Shown: positions 45,901 to 54,864, counted from the first letter of the stretch. The stretch: 64,000 nucleotides of DNA from Burkholderiales bacterium (GCA_017989135.1 JAGNQL010000003.1:1-64000); one strand, 5' to 3'. Numbers and translations are program-made. The notes: generated by a model not told the origin, from the sequence alone.

Positions 45901-46754
45901 CGCTCGTTGTTGAGGTTGCTGCCCGACCAGCGCAGGCCCCCGATATTCCATTGGCCCGAACTGCCGCTGTCGGGTAAGCTCCAGTCTCCGCTGCCCGGGC
46001 CGCCCTGATCGACCATGGCGATCACTCCAGACTGAGAGTTGCCTTGCCGGAATGCGTAGGAAACGTAGCCGTTGCCAGGCAGGTCATAAACCGCTGGGTA
46101 AAGACTGCCGTCGGTGAAACCAACGAGGTAGCCGTCGTTCAGCGATCCGGCTTGTGCGCGCGTTTCAACGACATGTCCTGTAGCGCTGTTTGACGCAAAC
46201 GGACGGGTGATCAGGATCGCATTCACGCCGTCCTGAGAGGTCAAGCGGGCGACGCTTTTGCCGTCAACGGTTGCCGTCACAGCGGTCCCGGTACCGTTGC
46301 GATTCAACACCGTCCACGCCGCAAGCGAGTCAAAGTCATCAAACAGATCGAACGTTGCCGTGCCACTGCTGACGGCCGTTGCCGCCGCGTTGCCGTGGTA
46401 CAGACGCAGCGAACTCGTACCAACGGCGGGTACCTTGACCCACAGCGTGGAGACGCCGAGCGGATTCCAGTTTTCAATCCAGTACGACAGCGCCGCGCTT
46501 CCCGCGTACACACGCAAGTCGCTGCCGTCTGCCTTGGCCTTTGTGTACTCGAAAGTGGCTGGACTCAGAACAAGCCGCAACTGATAATTGGCAATCGTGG
46601 TGGCCGGACTCACGCGAACCGCAGCGCTATACAGCCAGCCGACCGGCTGGCCCGTCGCCGGCATAGCAGTCCAAGAGGTACCCAGCCAAAGCAGGATCGC
46701 GAACCAGCGGGCGACGACGCGAGAACGGTTGTGAAGCGGCGGGAATGTGGACAT
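42957..46754 (-). CDS. Large secreted LamG/DUF2341 surface protein with dockerin-like tail
   Basis: A 1265-residue exported protein. A signal-like N-terminal helix (WFAILLWLGTSWTAMPATG) is followed by DUF2341 (YQLRLVLSP, LRVYAGSAALSYWIE), a beta domain, a first LamG/concanavalin domain at about 345-535 and a DUF1349-like stretch at about 550-760. Then come a second LamG at about 770-965, a Big_3-type Ig repeat at about 975-1065 and an InlB-type repeat near 1080-1150 (CGAACFHLYPNG, FTGWLGACTGTG). The C-terminus carries dockerin-like repeats (DFDGNGRTDALTDGLLLVRYLAG). Predicted to bind or display glycans at the surface. On the opposite strand to its neighbours and wedged between ruvC and ruvA. 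Confidence 0.85.
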   Translation of the reverse strand: MSTFPPLHNRSRVVARWFAILLWLGTSWTAMPATGQPVGWLYSAAVRVSPATTIANYQLRLVLSPATFEYTKAKADGSDLRVYAGSAALSYWIENWNPLGVSTLWVKVPAVGTSSLRLYHGNAAATAVSSGTATFDLFDDFDSLAAWTVLNRNGTGTAVTATVDGKSVARLTSQDGVNAILITRPFASNSATGHVVETRAQAGSLNDGYLVGFTDGSLYPAVYDLPGNGYVSYAFRQGNSQSGVIAMVDQGGPGSGDWSLPDSGSSGQWNIGGLRWSGSNLNNERNRQNLITGSSTAFASLTHIHLSNLSSVWNFDWLLVRKHAPVESVATFDGAVAEYAAEGNAVDSTGSHHATANAGVSYGEGVSGKAFQFNGSSGVATVPAFDMGNSWTIETWVRPDGCSDNTHCPIIVRSVGNQDGLVLAYLTAAHGTARQFSLNFGGGTWQMLLASGGSYAMGMWHHVVVTRDGDTYTMFVDGEQREQQVVAGISSVYQSRDFQFGHWNYSVGESYLRGALDETRIYNRALSLGEVETRHRDGLGRIALPWRDEFNGNLRPVWTRTNESALTIGAQATALRLTTTATDLYGGGNNLVNLTTMRLPDVVSDYVMTARVSAPVAPAEPYQQAGIALFADKAGAPDMDNYIRQMHVFESGARFEITHDINGVPNADLPNGPLTSVPGNTPFWLRFARTAGALEAGYSLNGFDFVKFSTSTAQAFVAMQGQPMKHVGLFALHSAPTATPTAFDFDYVEVAKTCSNLPSGLVSWWPAEGDAQDALGLNHGNAVGGVSYAPGKFGQSFSLDGNTGFVQVSNPDSLPVGAAQRTMMLWFKTPTNFYSTTEWALMQYGGGNGTGSMFGLVTSLNAPGRLYFFGYDSDLAGATTLQPDTWYHAAVSYDGATVRLYLNGQLDGQAAYGLNTQFTSDGLTIGHRPGSAFWKGELDDVAIFSRALSAIEIAAVYASASQSCLQATPTTTAITSHAPEPSVVGTPISVQVAVAATPPNTGTPGGMVVVSDGVESCTVTLPADSCALSPTNTGVRSITANYSGDADFGASASMPVSHTVVAASEQSTLTVTRDGAGSGNVTSGDGLIQCGAACFHLYPNGSTVTMTATADAGSNFTGWLGACTGTGTCQIVIAANNAASATFAPQALTPFIIDVDVNYAYEAAFDGVLVARYLFGISGTALTNNALGANPERTDPAQIVSYLNNIRPLLDFDGNGRTDALTDGLLLVRYLAGLRDDALINGAVGSDATRTLAADIASAIAKLVR

Positions 46755-47160
46755 GATCGCATCCGGATGACGATTCGCCTCACACGAAGCCGAACATCAA
46801 CATGACGGCGGCTGTGCACAGGCTGTCAAAGAATTTTGTGTTCGATCAAAGGCACAACCGTTGACGCGTATCAAGCAGCGAAGGCTGAAAGCTTCGGTGG
46901 CCAAATGTGTTGCGTTTGTGGCTTTAGCCATTTAACGCGGCCAATGCGGCACACAATCGTCACGCGTTCTGTGGTGATCGACTTTGCTGTGAAATGACGT
47001 ACGAACGGGGCTTTGTCGAAAGCAACGTCAATAGTCGACTTTTGCAATAATTCGCTGCTTCCCCAATTCATTAGGACTTTCAGCAATTTACTGGCGGCCC
47101 GCCTAGTTTGAGCCGTGCTTGTTGTAATGTCTCAACCATGAACTCATCGCGCACTCCATC
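46755..47160. other. Intergenic region upstream of ruvA, no gene seen
   Basis: 406 bases between the LamG gene start and ruvA. Must hold divergent promoters. A short AATAGTCGAC segment near 47031 recalls the centre of the palindromic repeats, but no hairpin arms flank it, so I do not call a copy. Confidence 0.5.
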
Positions 47161-47745
47161 ATGATCGGACGCTTAAGTGGCACGCTCGCTGCCAAACAGC
47201 CCCCGCAAATCATTCTTGACGTCAATGGCGTCGGCTACGAAGTCGACGTGCCGATGAGCACTTTTTACGCACTTCCCGCCACCGGCGAGCGCGTCATACT
47301 CATGACGCACTACGTCGTGCGCGAGGACGCACATCTGCTGTACGGCTTCGCCACGCACGACGAGCGTGCCGCATTTCGCCAGCTCATCAAAGTCACAGGC
47401 ATCGGCCCCAAAGTTGCGCTCGCTGTGCTCTCCGGACTCTCGGTGGCCGAACTCAACCAAGCCATCATGTTGCAAGACGTGAAACGATTAACGCGGGTGC
47501 CCGGCATCGGCAACAAAACTGCCGAGCGCTTGCTGTTGGAACTCAAGGGCAAGGCTGTTGCCTCCAGCGGTGCGCCCGGCGGACAATCGGCCGCACCTAG
47601 CCCGGCCGATGATGTGGTGAATGCGCTGCTCGCATTGGGTTACAGCGAAAAAGAAGCCGCTGCCGCGTGTCGTGATCTGCCGGCAGATTTGCCGCTCAAT
47701 GACGCGATTCGGCAGGCGCTCAAGCTGCTATCCAAAGCGAAGTAG
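47161..47745 (+). CDS. ruvA: Holliday junction branch migration protein RuvA
   Basis: A 194-residue junction-binding subunit of RuvAB. It starts [20 protein letters not shown]. The helix-hairpin-helix pairs are visible as [18 protein letters not shown] and [20 protein letters not shown]. The C-terminal domain III ([18 protein letters not shown]) binds RuvB. Normal length. Confidence 0.97.
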   Translation: MIGRLSGTLAAKQPPQIILDVNGVGYEVDVPMSTFYALPATGERVILMTHYVVREDAHLLYGFATHDERAAFRQLIKVTGIGPKVALAVLSGLSVAELNQAIMLQDVKRLTRVPGIGNKTAERLLLELKGKAVASSGAPGGQSAAPSPADDVVNALLALGYSEKEAAAACRDLPADLPLNDAIRQALKLLSKAK

Positions 47746-47955
47746 ACGGACGTAGCAGCTGACCGAATCGCGTGATTTGATTGCCACCGCTTTGTTTCGC
47801 CTTTCGGCGAATTACTTTTGGCAATGCCAAAAGTACCTCGCCCAACGCGCGAAACGAAGCCGTCGCAATCAAATCACTTCATGAACTCAAATCGTTCGGC
47901 CAACTCGGGTGGAGCAGACGCAGGGGCGATCCCGGTCGCCCAATACAATACCTGT

Positions 47956-49035
47956 ATGGCCATTCATGACGATTCTTTGCTTCCTGCCCGGAGCGCTGCG
48001 GCGCCCGTTGACCGCATCATTGCGCCTGCGAGTGAGAGCTTGCAAGAAGAGGCGCTTGAGCGGGCGCTGCGACCGAAGCAGTTGGACGAGTACATCGGCC
48101 AGGAAAAAATTCGTGGACAGCTTTCGATCTTCATCGAGGCCGCTCGCACGCGCAAGGAGCCGCTCGATCATGTGTTGCTCTTTGGGCCGCCAGGGTTAGG
48201 CAAGACAACGCTCTCGCACATCATCTCGCGCGAGATGGGTGTGAAGTTGCATCAAACGTCCGGCCCGGTGCTGGAAAAGAAGGGCGATCTGGCGGCGCTG
48301 CTGACAAACCTTGAGCCTAACGATGTGTTGTTCATCGACGAGATTCATCGCATAAGCGCGGTGCTCGAAGAAACGCTCTACAGCGCGATGGAAGACTACG
48401 CCATCGACATCATGATCGGGGAGGGACCGGGCGCGCGTTCGGTGAAGCTGGATTTGCCGCCGTTTACGCTCGTGGGAGCGACGACGCGCGCGGGCATGCT
48501 GACCAACCCGCTGCGCGATCGCTTTGGCATCGTCGCGCGGCTGGAGTTTTATAGCGACGAGGAGCTGTCGCGCATCGTGGCGCGCTCGGCGAATCTGCTC
48601 GGCGTGAATATGGACGGCGCGGGCGCGATTGAGGTTGCAAAACGCTCGCGCGGGACGCCGCGAATCGCGAACCGATTGCTCCGTCGCGTGCGTGACTTCG
48701 CGGAAGTCAAAGCGCGTGGTCACGTCACGCGTGAAGTCGCCGACGCAGCGCTGGTGATGCTCGACGTTGATTCGAGCGGGCTCGACGTGATGGATCGCAA
48801 ATTGCTGCAAACCATCGTTGAAAAATTCTCCGGTGGTCCGGTCGGCGTCGATAACCTCGCCGCCGCGATTAGCGAAGAGCGCGAGACCATCGAAGACGTG
48901 ATCGAACCGTATTTGATTCAGCAGGGCTATGTGCAGCGCACGAGCCGCGGTCGCATGGCCACGGCGCGGGCATATCGCCATTTTGGCCTTGTTCCGCCGG
49001 CGGCAATGGGTAACGGCGAATTGTTTTCGGAGTGA
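47956..49035 (+). CDS. ruvB: Holliday junction helicase RuvB
   Basis: A 359-residue AAA+ motor for branch migration. Walker [15 protein letters not shown] is near residue 75, Walker [12 protein letters not shown] near 125, sensor motifs and the arginine finger region ([11 protein letters not shown]) near 185, and the winged-helix C-terminus ends [18 protein letters not shown] in two parts. ATG 47956 chosen over a longer frame that starts in the ruvA-ruvB gap. 3' end overlaps the frame of ybgC. Confidence 0.97.
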   Translation: MAIHDDSLLPARSAAAPVDRIIAPASESLQEEALERALRPKQLDEYIGQEKIRGQLSIFIEAARTRKEPLDHVLLFGPPGLGKTTLSHIISREMGVKLHQTSGPVLEKKGDLAALLTNLEPNDVLFIDEIHRISAVLEETLYSAMEDYAIDIMIGEGPGARSVKLDLPPFTLVGATTRAGMLTNPLRDRFGIVARLEFYSDEELSRIVARSANLLGVNMDGAGAIEVAKRSRGTPRIANRLLRRVRDFAEVKARGHVTREVADAALVMLDVDSSGLDVMDRKLLQTIVEKFSGGPVGVDNLAAAISEERETIEDVIEPYLIQQGYVQRTSRGRMATARAYRHFGLVPPAAMGNGELFSE

Positions 49036-49037
49036 CC

Positions 49038-49469
49038 ATGTTCTCGATTCCCGTCCGCATTTATTACGAAGACACCGATGTCGGCGGCGTTGTGTATTAC
49101 GCCAACTACCTGCGTTTTTTGGAGCGCGCACGCACTGAGTGGCTGCGTGCTGTGGGTTTTGAGTTGGACGTGATCCAGCGCGATATGAAAGCGGTGTTTG
49201 TGGTGCGTCGAGTGGAGGCGGACTATCACCAGCCCGCGCTCCTTGGAAATTTGGTCACCGTTACCGCTGAGCCTACCGACGTTGGCGCGAGTCGCCTCCT
49301 AATTCGCCAGCGCGTTTTGCGCTCGAAACCCGACGGTAGCGATGAACTGTTGCTCTCGGCGACGGTCACACTCGCATTCATCGCGAGTGACTTGTCCGGC
49401 CCCATCCGCATGCCGCCTGCACTTCGTGCAGCGATGAAATCCACGCTCCCAACATCTAATCTCGAATGA
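49038..49469 (+). CDS. ybgC: Tol-Pal-associated acyl-CoA thioesterase YbgC
   Basis: A 143-residue hot-dog-fold thioesterase. The active-site motif YYEDTDVGGVVYYANYL carries the catalytic Asp, and the hydrophobic core helix FLERARTEWLR follows. ATG 49038 is used; a GTG at 49032, overlapping the ruvB stop, is an alternative two residues longer. Start of the tol block; the stop overlaps tolQ ATG by four bases. Confidence 0.94.
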   Translation: MFSIPVRIYYEDTDVGGVVYYANYLRFLERARTEWLRAVGFELDVIQRDMKAVFVVRRVEADYHQPALLGNLVTVTAEPTDVGASRLLIRQRVLRSKPDGSDELLLSATVTLAFIASDLSGPIRMPPALRAAMKSTLPTSNLE

Positions 49470-50140
49470 AACCCACCGCTGATCTATCGTTCGTTCATCT
49501 CATCACAGGTGCCAGTTTGCCGGTGCAACTGGTGATGTTGTTGCTCGTTGGCCTGTCCGTGTGGTCGTGGTGGTTGATTTTTTACAAGGGCGGCGTGCTC
49601 AAACGTGCGGCGAGCAAAAACAGCTCATTTGACGAATCGTTTTGGCAGGGCTCGGATTTGAATCAGCTGTACAAACAGGTGGGCGAGGGCGGCGAGAAGT
49701 TTGGTCCTCAAGCAAACGTGTTCGCAGCGGGCTTCCGTGAGTTTATTAAGCAAAAGCGACAATCGACGACATCGCGCGAGGCGGTGGTTGACGGTACGCG
49801 CCGCGCGCTGAAAGCGGCGATGCAGCGCGAACTCGACACGCTGGAGCATCAGTTGCCGGGCCTCGCCACGGTCGCGAGTGTGAGCCCGTACATCGGGCTC
49901 TTGGGTACTGTGTGGGGCATCATGAATTCGTTTCGCGGTCTCGCGAGCGTTGGCCAAGCCACACTTGCGCAGGTTGCACCGGGCATCGCGGAGGCGCTGA
50001 TCGCCACCGCCATTGGTCTCTTCGCGGCGATTCCGGCAGTAGTGGCGTACAACCGCTTTCAGGCGCAGCTTGATCGCATCAACGTGCAGCTCGAAACCTT
50101 TGCGGAAGAGTTTTTAAACATTTTGCAGCGTCAGGCTTAG
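49466..50140 (+). CDS. tolQ: Tol-Pal system protein TolQ
   Basis: A 224-residue inner-membrane proton-channel subunit (ExbB/MotA family) of the Tol machine, which constricts the outer membrane at division. Three membrane helices: residues about 15-38, 135-155 (VSPYIGLLGTVWGIMNSF) and 168-190 (GIAEALIATAIGLFAAIPAV). Overlaps ybgC (ATGA); tolR follows after 11 bases. Confidence 0.95.
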   Translation: MKPTADLSFVHLITGASLPVQLVMLLLVGLSVWSWWLIFYKGGVLKRAASKNSSFDESFWQGSDLNQLYKQVGEGGEKFGPQANVFAAGFREFIKQKRQSTTSREAVVDGTRRALKAAMQRELDTLEHQLPGLATVASVSPYIGLLGTVWGIMNSFRGLASVGQATLAQVAPGIAEALIATAIGLFAAIPAVVAYNRFQAQLDRINVQLETFAEEFLNILQRQA

Positions 50141-50151
50141 GGCGAACGAAA

Positions 50152-50556
50152 ATGCGCCGCCGCAAACTTGTTAGTCAGATTAACGTCGTGCCGTTCATCG
50201 ACGTGATGCTGGTGCTACTAATCGTTTTCATGATCGCCACGCCTGCGCTGCGCACGGGGGAGATCGATTTACCCAGCGTCGGGCAGTCGCTCACCGCAAG
50301 CCAAGCCGATCCGATTGAGGTGACGATCAAGGCTGATGGTTCGCTCTCACTAATGGAGGGCGGCAAGGCTGTCGCGGGCCGCTTTTCGCGCGCAACGCTC
50401 GTCACGCGCGTGCTTGAATTGCAAAAAACGCGCGAGCGTTCCGTGGTGATCGCGGCGGACAAGAACGTGAAGTACGACGAGGTAGTGAGCCTGCTCGGCG
50501 CGCTGCATGCGCAGGGCGTGAAACGCGTGGGCCTCGTTGCCAAAGAAGGCGGCTAG
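50152..50556 (+). CDS. tolR: Tol-Pal system protein TolR
   Basis: A 134-residue bitopic ExbD/TolR family protein. The single membrane helix contains the essential aspartate in NVVPFIDVMLVLLIVFMIAT near residue 15. The periplasmic domain ends HAQGVKRVGLVAKEG. Normal length and order between tolQ and tolA. Confidence 0.95.
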   Translation: MRRRKLVSQINVVPFIDVMLVLLIVFMIATPALRTGEIDLPSVGQSLTASQADPIEVTIKADGSLSLMEGGKAVAGRFSRATLVTRVLELQKTRERSVVIAADKNVKYDEVVSLLGALHAQGVKRVGLVAKEGG

Positions 50557-50568
50557 CTCGCTCCGCGC

Positions 50569-51555
50569 ATGGACGCCTCAAAAAGCAAAGCCCTGATCGG
50601 CACAATCGCAGTGCATGTTGTGCTCGTCGCGGGGCTGATTTTTAGCGTGCGCTGGAAGCACGTCGAGAACACGCCGGTTGCGGTTGAGCTCGTCACGCGC
50701 GCGTCAAGCGCCGCGCCTGCACCGACGCCCATGCCCGCGCCGCCGACACCAACGCCTGCACCGCTGCCCGCACCCACGCCGCCACCTCCCGCGACGAAAG
50801 CGCCACCACCGCCGCCGCGCCCGGCACCGGTGCAACCACCGCCGGTCGCCAAGGTTGCGCCGACACCGCCCGCGCCGACGGCGGCGGATATCTCGCGCGA
50901 GAAGGCCAAGCAAGAGGCCGAGCGCAAACGCATTGAGAGCGAAAAGCAAGCGGCTGAATCTGCAAAGGAAAAGCTGCGGAAAGAAACCCTAAAACGCGAA
51001 GCCGATGCGGCGGCCGCGAAGTCTCACGCGTTGGCGCAGTCCAAAGAAAAAGCGCGACAAGACGCGTTGAAAAAAGAAGCGGATCAGGAAGTTGCAAAGA
51101 AGCAAGCGGCACAGCGGGCTGCGGACCTAAAAGCCGCGCAGGAAAAAGCGCTGAAAGAGCAGCAAGCCGCCGCTGCCGCGCAAGCCGCAGCGGAAAAGGC
51201 TGCCCGAGACGCCGCCGAGCGCGCCGAAGCGCAGCGTGTGGCGAAAGCGGCCGAGGCTGCGGCGGCGAGGGCGAGAGCGAAAGCCGAGGGCGAATACGTG
51301 GCGAAGATTCGCAGCAAAGTGCTGGGCAACATCATCATGGCGAGCGAAATCTCAGGAAATCCCGAAGCCGTTTTTAGTGTGACGCAAATGCCAACGGGCG
51401 AAATCCTCGACATCAAACCGGTGCGCTCCAGCGGCAACAAAGCTTACGACGATGCCGTAGAACGCGCGATTCGCAAATCGTCGCCGCTGCCAAAACCTGA
51501 CCAGCCCGAACTGTTCCAGCGCCAGCTCACGCTGAAATTCCGACCGCAGGATTAG
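50569..51555 (+). CDS. tolA: Tol-Pal / TonB-like protein TolA
   Basis: A 328-residue periplasm-spanning protein. Short N-terminal cytoplasmic stretch, one membrane helix near residues 9-26 (IGTIAVHVVLVAGLIFSV), a Pro/Ala-rich linker at about 45-110, a long Ala/Lys/Glu helical domain II at about 110-245, and a compact TonB_C-like domain III at the end (GEILDIKPVRSSGNKAYDDAV, in part). A repeat element begins directly after the stop, and tolB and pal do not follow. Confidence 0.93.
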   Translation: MDASKSKALIGTIAVHVVLVAGLIFSVRWKHVENTPVAVELVTRASSAAPAPTPMPAPPTPTPAPLPAPTPPPPATKAPPPPPRPAPVQPPPVAKVAPTPPAPTAADISREKAKQEAERKRIESEKQAAESAKEKLRKETLKREADAAAAKSHALAQSKEKARQDALKKEADQEVAKKQAAQRAADLKAAQEKALKEQQAAAAAQAAAEKAARDAAERAEAQRVAKAAEAAAARARAKAEGEYVAKIRSKVLGNIIMASEISGNPEAVFSVTQMPTGEILDIKPVRSSGNKAYDDAVERAIRKSSPLPKPDQPELFQRQLTLKFRPQD

Positions 51556-51679
51556 TTACAGCTTTTTAGCTTGAACGGCAGCTGAATGGACGTTACAGCC
51601 AATTTTATTGGTTAGTCGAGAATGACGAAAATGAGCGGTAAACGACCGCCCAGCTGTCGTTCCCTATAAAAAGCTGTTG
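51556..51679. repeat. Palindromic intergenic element, copy F
   Basis: Begins TTACAGCTTTTTAGC on the base after the tolA stop and ends ATAAAAAGCTGTTG, giving 12-bp inverted termini with few mismatches. The right arm is AACGACCGCCCAGCTGTCGTT in two pieces; the left arm is degenerate. The centre has AATTTTATTGGTTAGTCGA. Between convergent tolA and focA-like genes. Confidence 0.88.
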
Positions 51680-51717
51680 CGCGGATTCGCTGCGCAACAC
51701 GGGTCGCAGCCACGCAA

Positions 51718-52542
51718 CTAGCGATTACCTTCACCGCGCCGATAAATCACGTAATACGTGAGCCCGACTAGAACGCTGCCGCCAAGCAAATTGCCTGCAA
51801 TCACGGGCAGGAGATTGCCGAACATGCCCGCCCACGTAACCGTCGGCGCTCCCCCCGCTCCTAACGCGCCATGTTCAATGAGGATCGCCAACGGCATCAA
51901 GTACATGTTCGCGATACTGTGCTCAAAGCCAGCCGCAACGAATGCTGCGACGGGCAAAACGATTGCCACGGCCTTATCCACCACCGTGCGGCCAGCCATC
52001 GTCATCCACACCGCCATGCACACCAGCACGTTGCACAGCGCGCCGCGAAAGAGCGCCTGCCACGCCGGCAAATCTTGCTTCGCTTGCGCGATCTTCACGA
52101 CGGTTTTGCCAATGGCGCCGCCATTCATGTCGGTGTGGCCACTGGCATAAACAAGGAGCGCCAACCCTGCTGCGCCAACGAAATTCGCAGCGCATACGAG
52201 CCCCCAATTTCGCAGCACTTCACGCGTCGTGATCTTGCCATCCGCCCACGCCATCACCAGCAAATTGTTGCCCGTGAAGAGCTCCGCACCGGCAACAACG
52301 ACCAGCAGCAGTCCGAGCGAAAACACCACACCGCCAAGCACTTGACTAACAGCGAAGCTAAGCGTGGCATCGGACTTCACCAATACGAAAAAAAGCGCAC
52401 CCAAACCAATGAACGCGCCAGCGAGTACGCCCAACATCAACAGCGGCAGCGTTGCCATGCGGGCTTTGGTTACGCCTACTGTTTCCACGCGCATCGCGAT
52501 TTCGCGTGGCGAGTAGGCGTCAAATCCGTTGAGTTCTGACAT
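51718..52542 (-). CDS. Formate/nitrite transporter family channel
   Basis: A 274-residue FNT-family protein with six membrane helices. Marks are AGAFIGLGALFF in helix 1, GAELFTGNNLLVMAW near residue 85, RGALCNVLVCMAVWM near 165 and GFEHSIANMYLMPL near 205. It would conduct formate, nitrite or a similar small anion; which one cannot be told from sequence. GGAGG precedes the ATG. It lies 27 bases after the DUF455 gene on the same strand, so the two are likely cotranscribed. Confidence 0.92.
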   Translation of the reverse strand: MSELNGFDAYSPREIAMRVETVGVTKARMATLPLLMLGVLAGAFIGLGALFFVLVKSDATLSFAVSQVLGGVVFSLGLLLVVVAGAELFTGNNLLVMAWADGKITTREVLRNWGLVCAANFVGAAGLALLVYASGHTDMNGGAIGKTVVKIAQAKQDLPAWQALFRGALCNVLVCMAVWMTMAGRTVVDKAVAIVLPVAAFVAAGFEHSIANMYLMPLAILIEHGALGAGGAPTVTWAGMFGNLLPVIAGNLLGGSVLVGLTYYVIYRRGEGNR

Positions 52543-52569
52543 TGCGTAATCCTCCGGTTTTAGGCGCGA

Positions 52570-53391
52570 TCAAAGCGCTTCGAGTTCTGCGAGATCGAAC
52601 CCCGCGGCGAGCCTAGCCTCGCGGTTAAACGGACCGCGCAGTTTCGGCGCGCGGTACTGCGCCGCTAACGAAGCATAGGTGTCGTGCTCGTTGATATTTC
52701 GCTCGGCGCACACATGGCGATACCAACGATTGCCAACCGCAACATGACCAATTTCATCGCGCAAAATAATGTCGAGAATCGCCGCGCCTTGCTTATCACC
52801 GGCTGCGGCGAGCTTGGCGCGAATCGGCGGCGAGGCATCCAGCCCCCGCGCTTCGAGCGTGCGCGGTACAAGCGCGAGGCGCGCGAGCAAATCGCCCTGC
52901 GTTTTCTCGGCCATTTCCCACAAACCGTTGTGTGCAGGAAAGTCTCCATACGAAAAGCCATGCGTAGCTAGATGATCACGCAGCAAACAAAAATGCGTTG
53001 CCTCCTCAAAGGCCACCCGCGCCCATTCGCGATAAAACGGGTCGGGCATGCCCGCGAAGCGCCAAACAGCATCAAGCGCGAGATTGATGGCGTTGAATTC
53101 GATGTGACACAGCGCGTGGATGAGCGTCGCACGGCCCTCAACGCTTCCGAGCGCCCGATGCGGCAATTCCTTGGGTGACACCAAGACTGGTCGCGACGGG
53201 CGCCCCGGCAGGCCTTCTGGCGTGGGAATCGCTTCAGCCGCACCCACAGGCACCGATTGCACGTCGATGGCGTGCACCAACGCGCATTTTGTCGTTGGAT
53301 CGTCGATGCGGAGCGCTTCAAGGCAAAGTTGGCGGAGCGTGGACATGGCTGGGTAGGTCAGTTGGGCGCAGAAGCTAGGAATTGCTGTCAT
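52570..53391 (-). CDS. DUF455 ferritin-like protein
   Basis: A 273-residue DUF455 family protein. Ferritin-like metal ligands appear as HALCHIEFNAINLALD near residue 92, FEEATHFCLLRDHL near 130 and LRDEIGHVAVGNRWY near 210. Probable diiron helical-bundle protein of unknown reaction. An internal Met16 (MSTLRQLCLEAL) at 53346 is an equally possible start; neither has a strong ribosome site. Confidence 0.85.
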   Translation of the reverse strand: MTAIPSFCAQLTYPAMSTLRQLCLEALRIDDPTTKCALVHAIDVQSVPVGAAEAIPTPEGLPGRPSRPVLVSPKELPHRALGSVEGRATLIHALCHIEFNAINLALDAVWRFAGMPDPFYREWARVAFEEATHFCLLRDHLATHGFSYGDFPAHNGLWEMAEKTQGDLLARLALVPRTLEARGLDASPPIRAKLAAAGDKQGAAILDIILRDEIGHVAVGNRWYRHVCAERNINEHDTYASLAAQYRAPKLRGPFNREARLAAGFDLAELEAL

Positions 53392-53496
53392 TTTCGCTGG
53401 GCACGGCTTTAGCGTACTGATTTAGCGCAGTCGTCGATAATTACGGGTTAAGTCGTTTCCACGCTCGAATCTCACGGGCGCACAGCAGTTTCTCGT

Positions 53497-54864
53497 ATGC
53501 ACATCCATATTCTCGGTATTTGCGGCACCTTCATGGGTGGCCTCGCAGCGCTCGCGCGCGAAGCCGGCCACAAGGTCACCGGCTGTGATGCCAACGTCTA
53601 CCCGCCGATGTCGGATCAGCTCACTGCGCTCGGCATTGATTTGATCGAGGGCTACAGCGCAGACCAAATCAACTTGAAGCCCGATTGCTTCGTCGTGGGC
53701 AATGTCGTCACGCGCGGCAACCCGTTGATCGAAGCGATTCTTGATGCGAACCTTGATTACGTGTCGGGCCCGCAGTGGTTGGCCGATCACGTGTTACGCG
53801 GACGCTGGGTGCTGGGTGTCGCGGGCACGCACGGTAAGACGACCACCACGTCGATGCTCGCGTGGATTCTTGAATACGCAGGACTGAATCCAGGCTTTCT
53901 GATTGGTGGCGTAGCGAAGGACTTTGGCGTGTCGGCGAAACTGGGTGACACGTCAAAGGATATTTCGCATCACGGCGCACCGTTCGTTATCGAAGCTGAC
54001 GAGTACGACACCGCGTTTTTCGATAAGCGTAGCAAGTTTGTGCACTACCACCCGCGCACGCTGGTGCTCAATAACCTTGAGTATGACCACGCCGATATTT
54101 TTCCGGACGTCGCCGCGATTCGTCGCCAGTTTCATCATGTCGTTCGCATTGTGCCGTCGACAGGCCGCATTATCAGCAACGGCACGGACAACGAGCTTGC
54201 CGACACGCTTGCCATGGGCTGCTGGAGCGAACGCGAACTATTTGGCGTGGAGCAGGGATGGCACTTTGTGGGCAATTCGCAGGTGAATTTCGGCGGCGAA
54301 CGCTTCGGCGATTTGCAGCTTGAGATGCCTGGCACCCACAACCGTCAAAATGCGCTCGCCGCAATTGCGGCGGCACGTCACGCAGGCGTGCATCCGTCAA
54401 AAGCGATCGAAGCGCTTGCGAAATTTGCGGGTGTGCGCCGTCGCATGGAGCTGCGCGGTGAAGTGGCTGGCGTGCGGGTGTACGACGACTTTGCTCACCA
54501 TCCGACGGCGTTTGCCGCCACCGTGTCTGCGATGCGTAAAGCTGCCGCCGCAGGCGAACGGGTGGTCGCCGTATTCGAGCCGCGCTCCAATACGATGAAG
54601 CTTGGCGCGATGCGCTCTCGCCTCGCCGAGAGCTTCGTTGACGCGGATCGCGTGTACGCCTATTCGGGTGGCGTGGATTGGAACGTTCTCGAAGCCTTAA
54701 GCGAACTGGGAAATCGTGCTACCGATCACAAAAACATTGAGGCCCTAACGCAAGCGATTGCGAGTGAAGCCAAACCCGGAGATCACGTTGTCGTGATGAG
54801 CAACGGCGGCTTCGGTGGCTTGCACGAAAAGCTTTTAGCGCGGCTGCGGCATGCTTTGGCATAG
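53497..54864 (+). CDS. mpl: UDP-MurNAc:L-alanyl-gamma-D-glutamyl-meso-diaminopimelate ligase
   Basis: A 455-residue Mur-ligase relative that reuses murein tripeptide in cell-wall recycling. It begins MHIHILGICGTFMGGLAALA; ATP loop [15 protein letters not shown] is near residue 108; EADEYDTAFFDKRSKF and YDDFAHHPTAF follow. The GTFMGG start and EYDTAFFDKR distinguish it from MurC, which is also present in the window. Confidence 0.96.
   Translation: MHIHILGICGTFMGGLAALAREAGHKVTGCDANVYPPMSDQLTALGIDLIEGYSADQINLKPDCFVVGNVVTRGNPLIEAILDANLDYVSGPQWLADHVLRGRWVLGVAGTHGKTTTTSMLAWILEYAGLNPGFLIGGVAKDFGVSAKLGDTSKDISHHGAPFVIEADEYDTAFFDKRSKFVHYHPRTLVLNNLEYDHADIFPDVAAIRRQFHHVVRIVPSTGRIISNGTDNELADTLAMGCWSERELFGVEQGWHFVGNSQVNFGGERFGDLQLEMPGTHNRQNALAAIAAARHAGVHPSKAIEALAKFAGVRRRMELRGEVAGVRVYDDFAHHPTAFAATVSAMRKAAAAGERVVAVFEPRSNTMKLGAMRSRLAESFVDADRVYAYSGGVDWNVLEALSELGNRATDHKNIEALTQAIASEAKPGDHVVVMSNGGFGGLHEKLLARLRHALA

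Noticed and set aside
46990..47070. Possible eighth copy of the palindromic repeat (AATAGTCGACTTTTGCAATA)
   Set aside because: Only the central dyad is hinted at; no hairpin arms or ends are visible.
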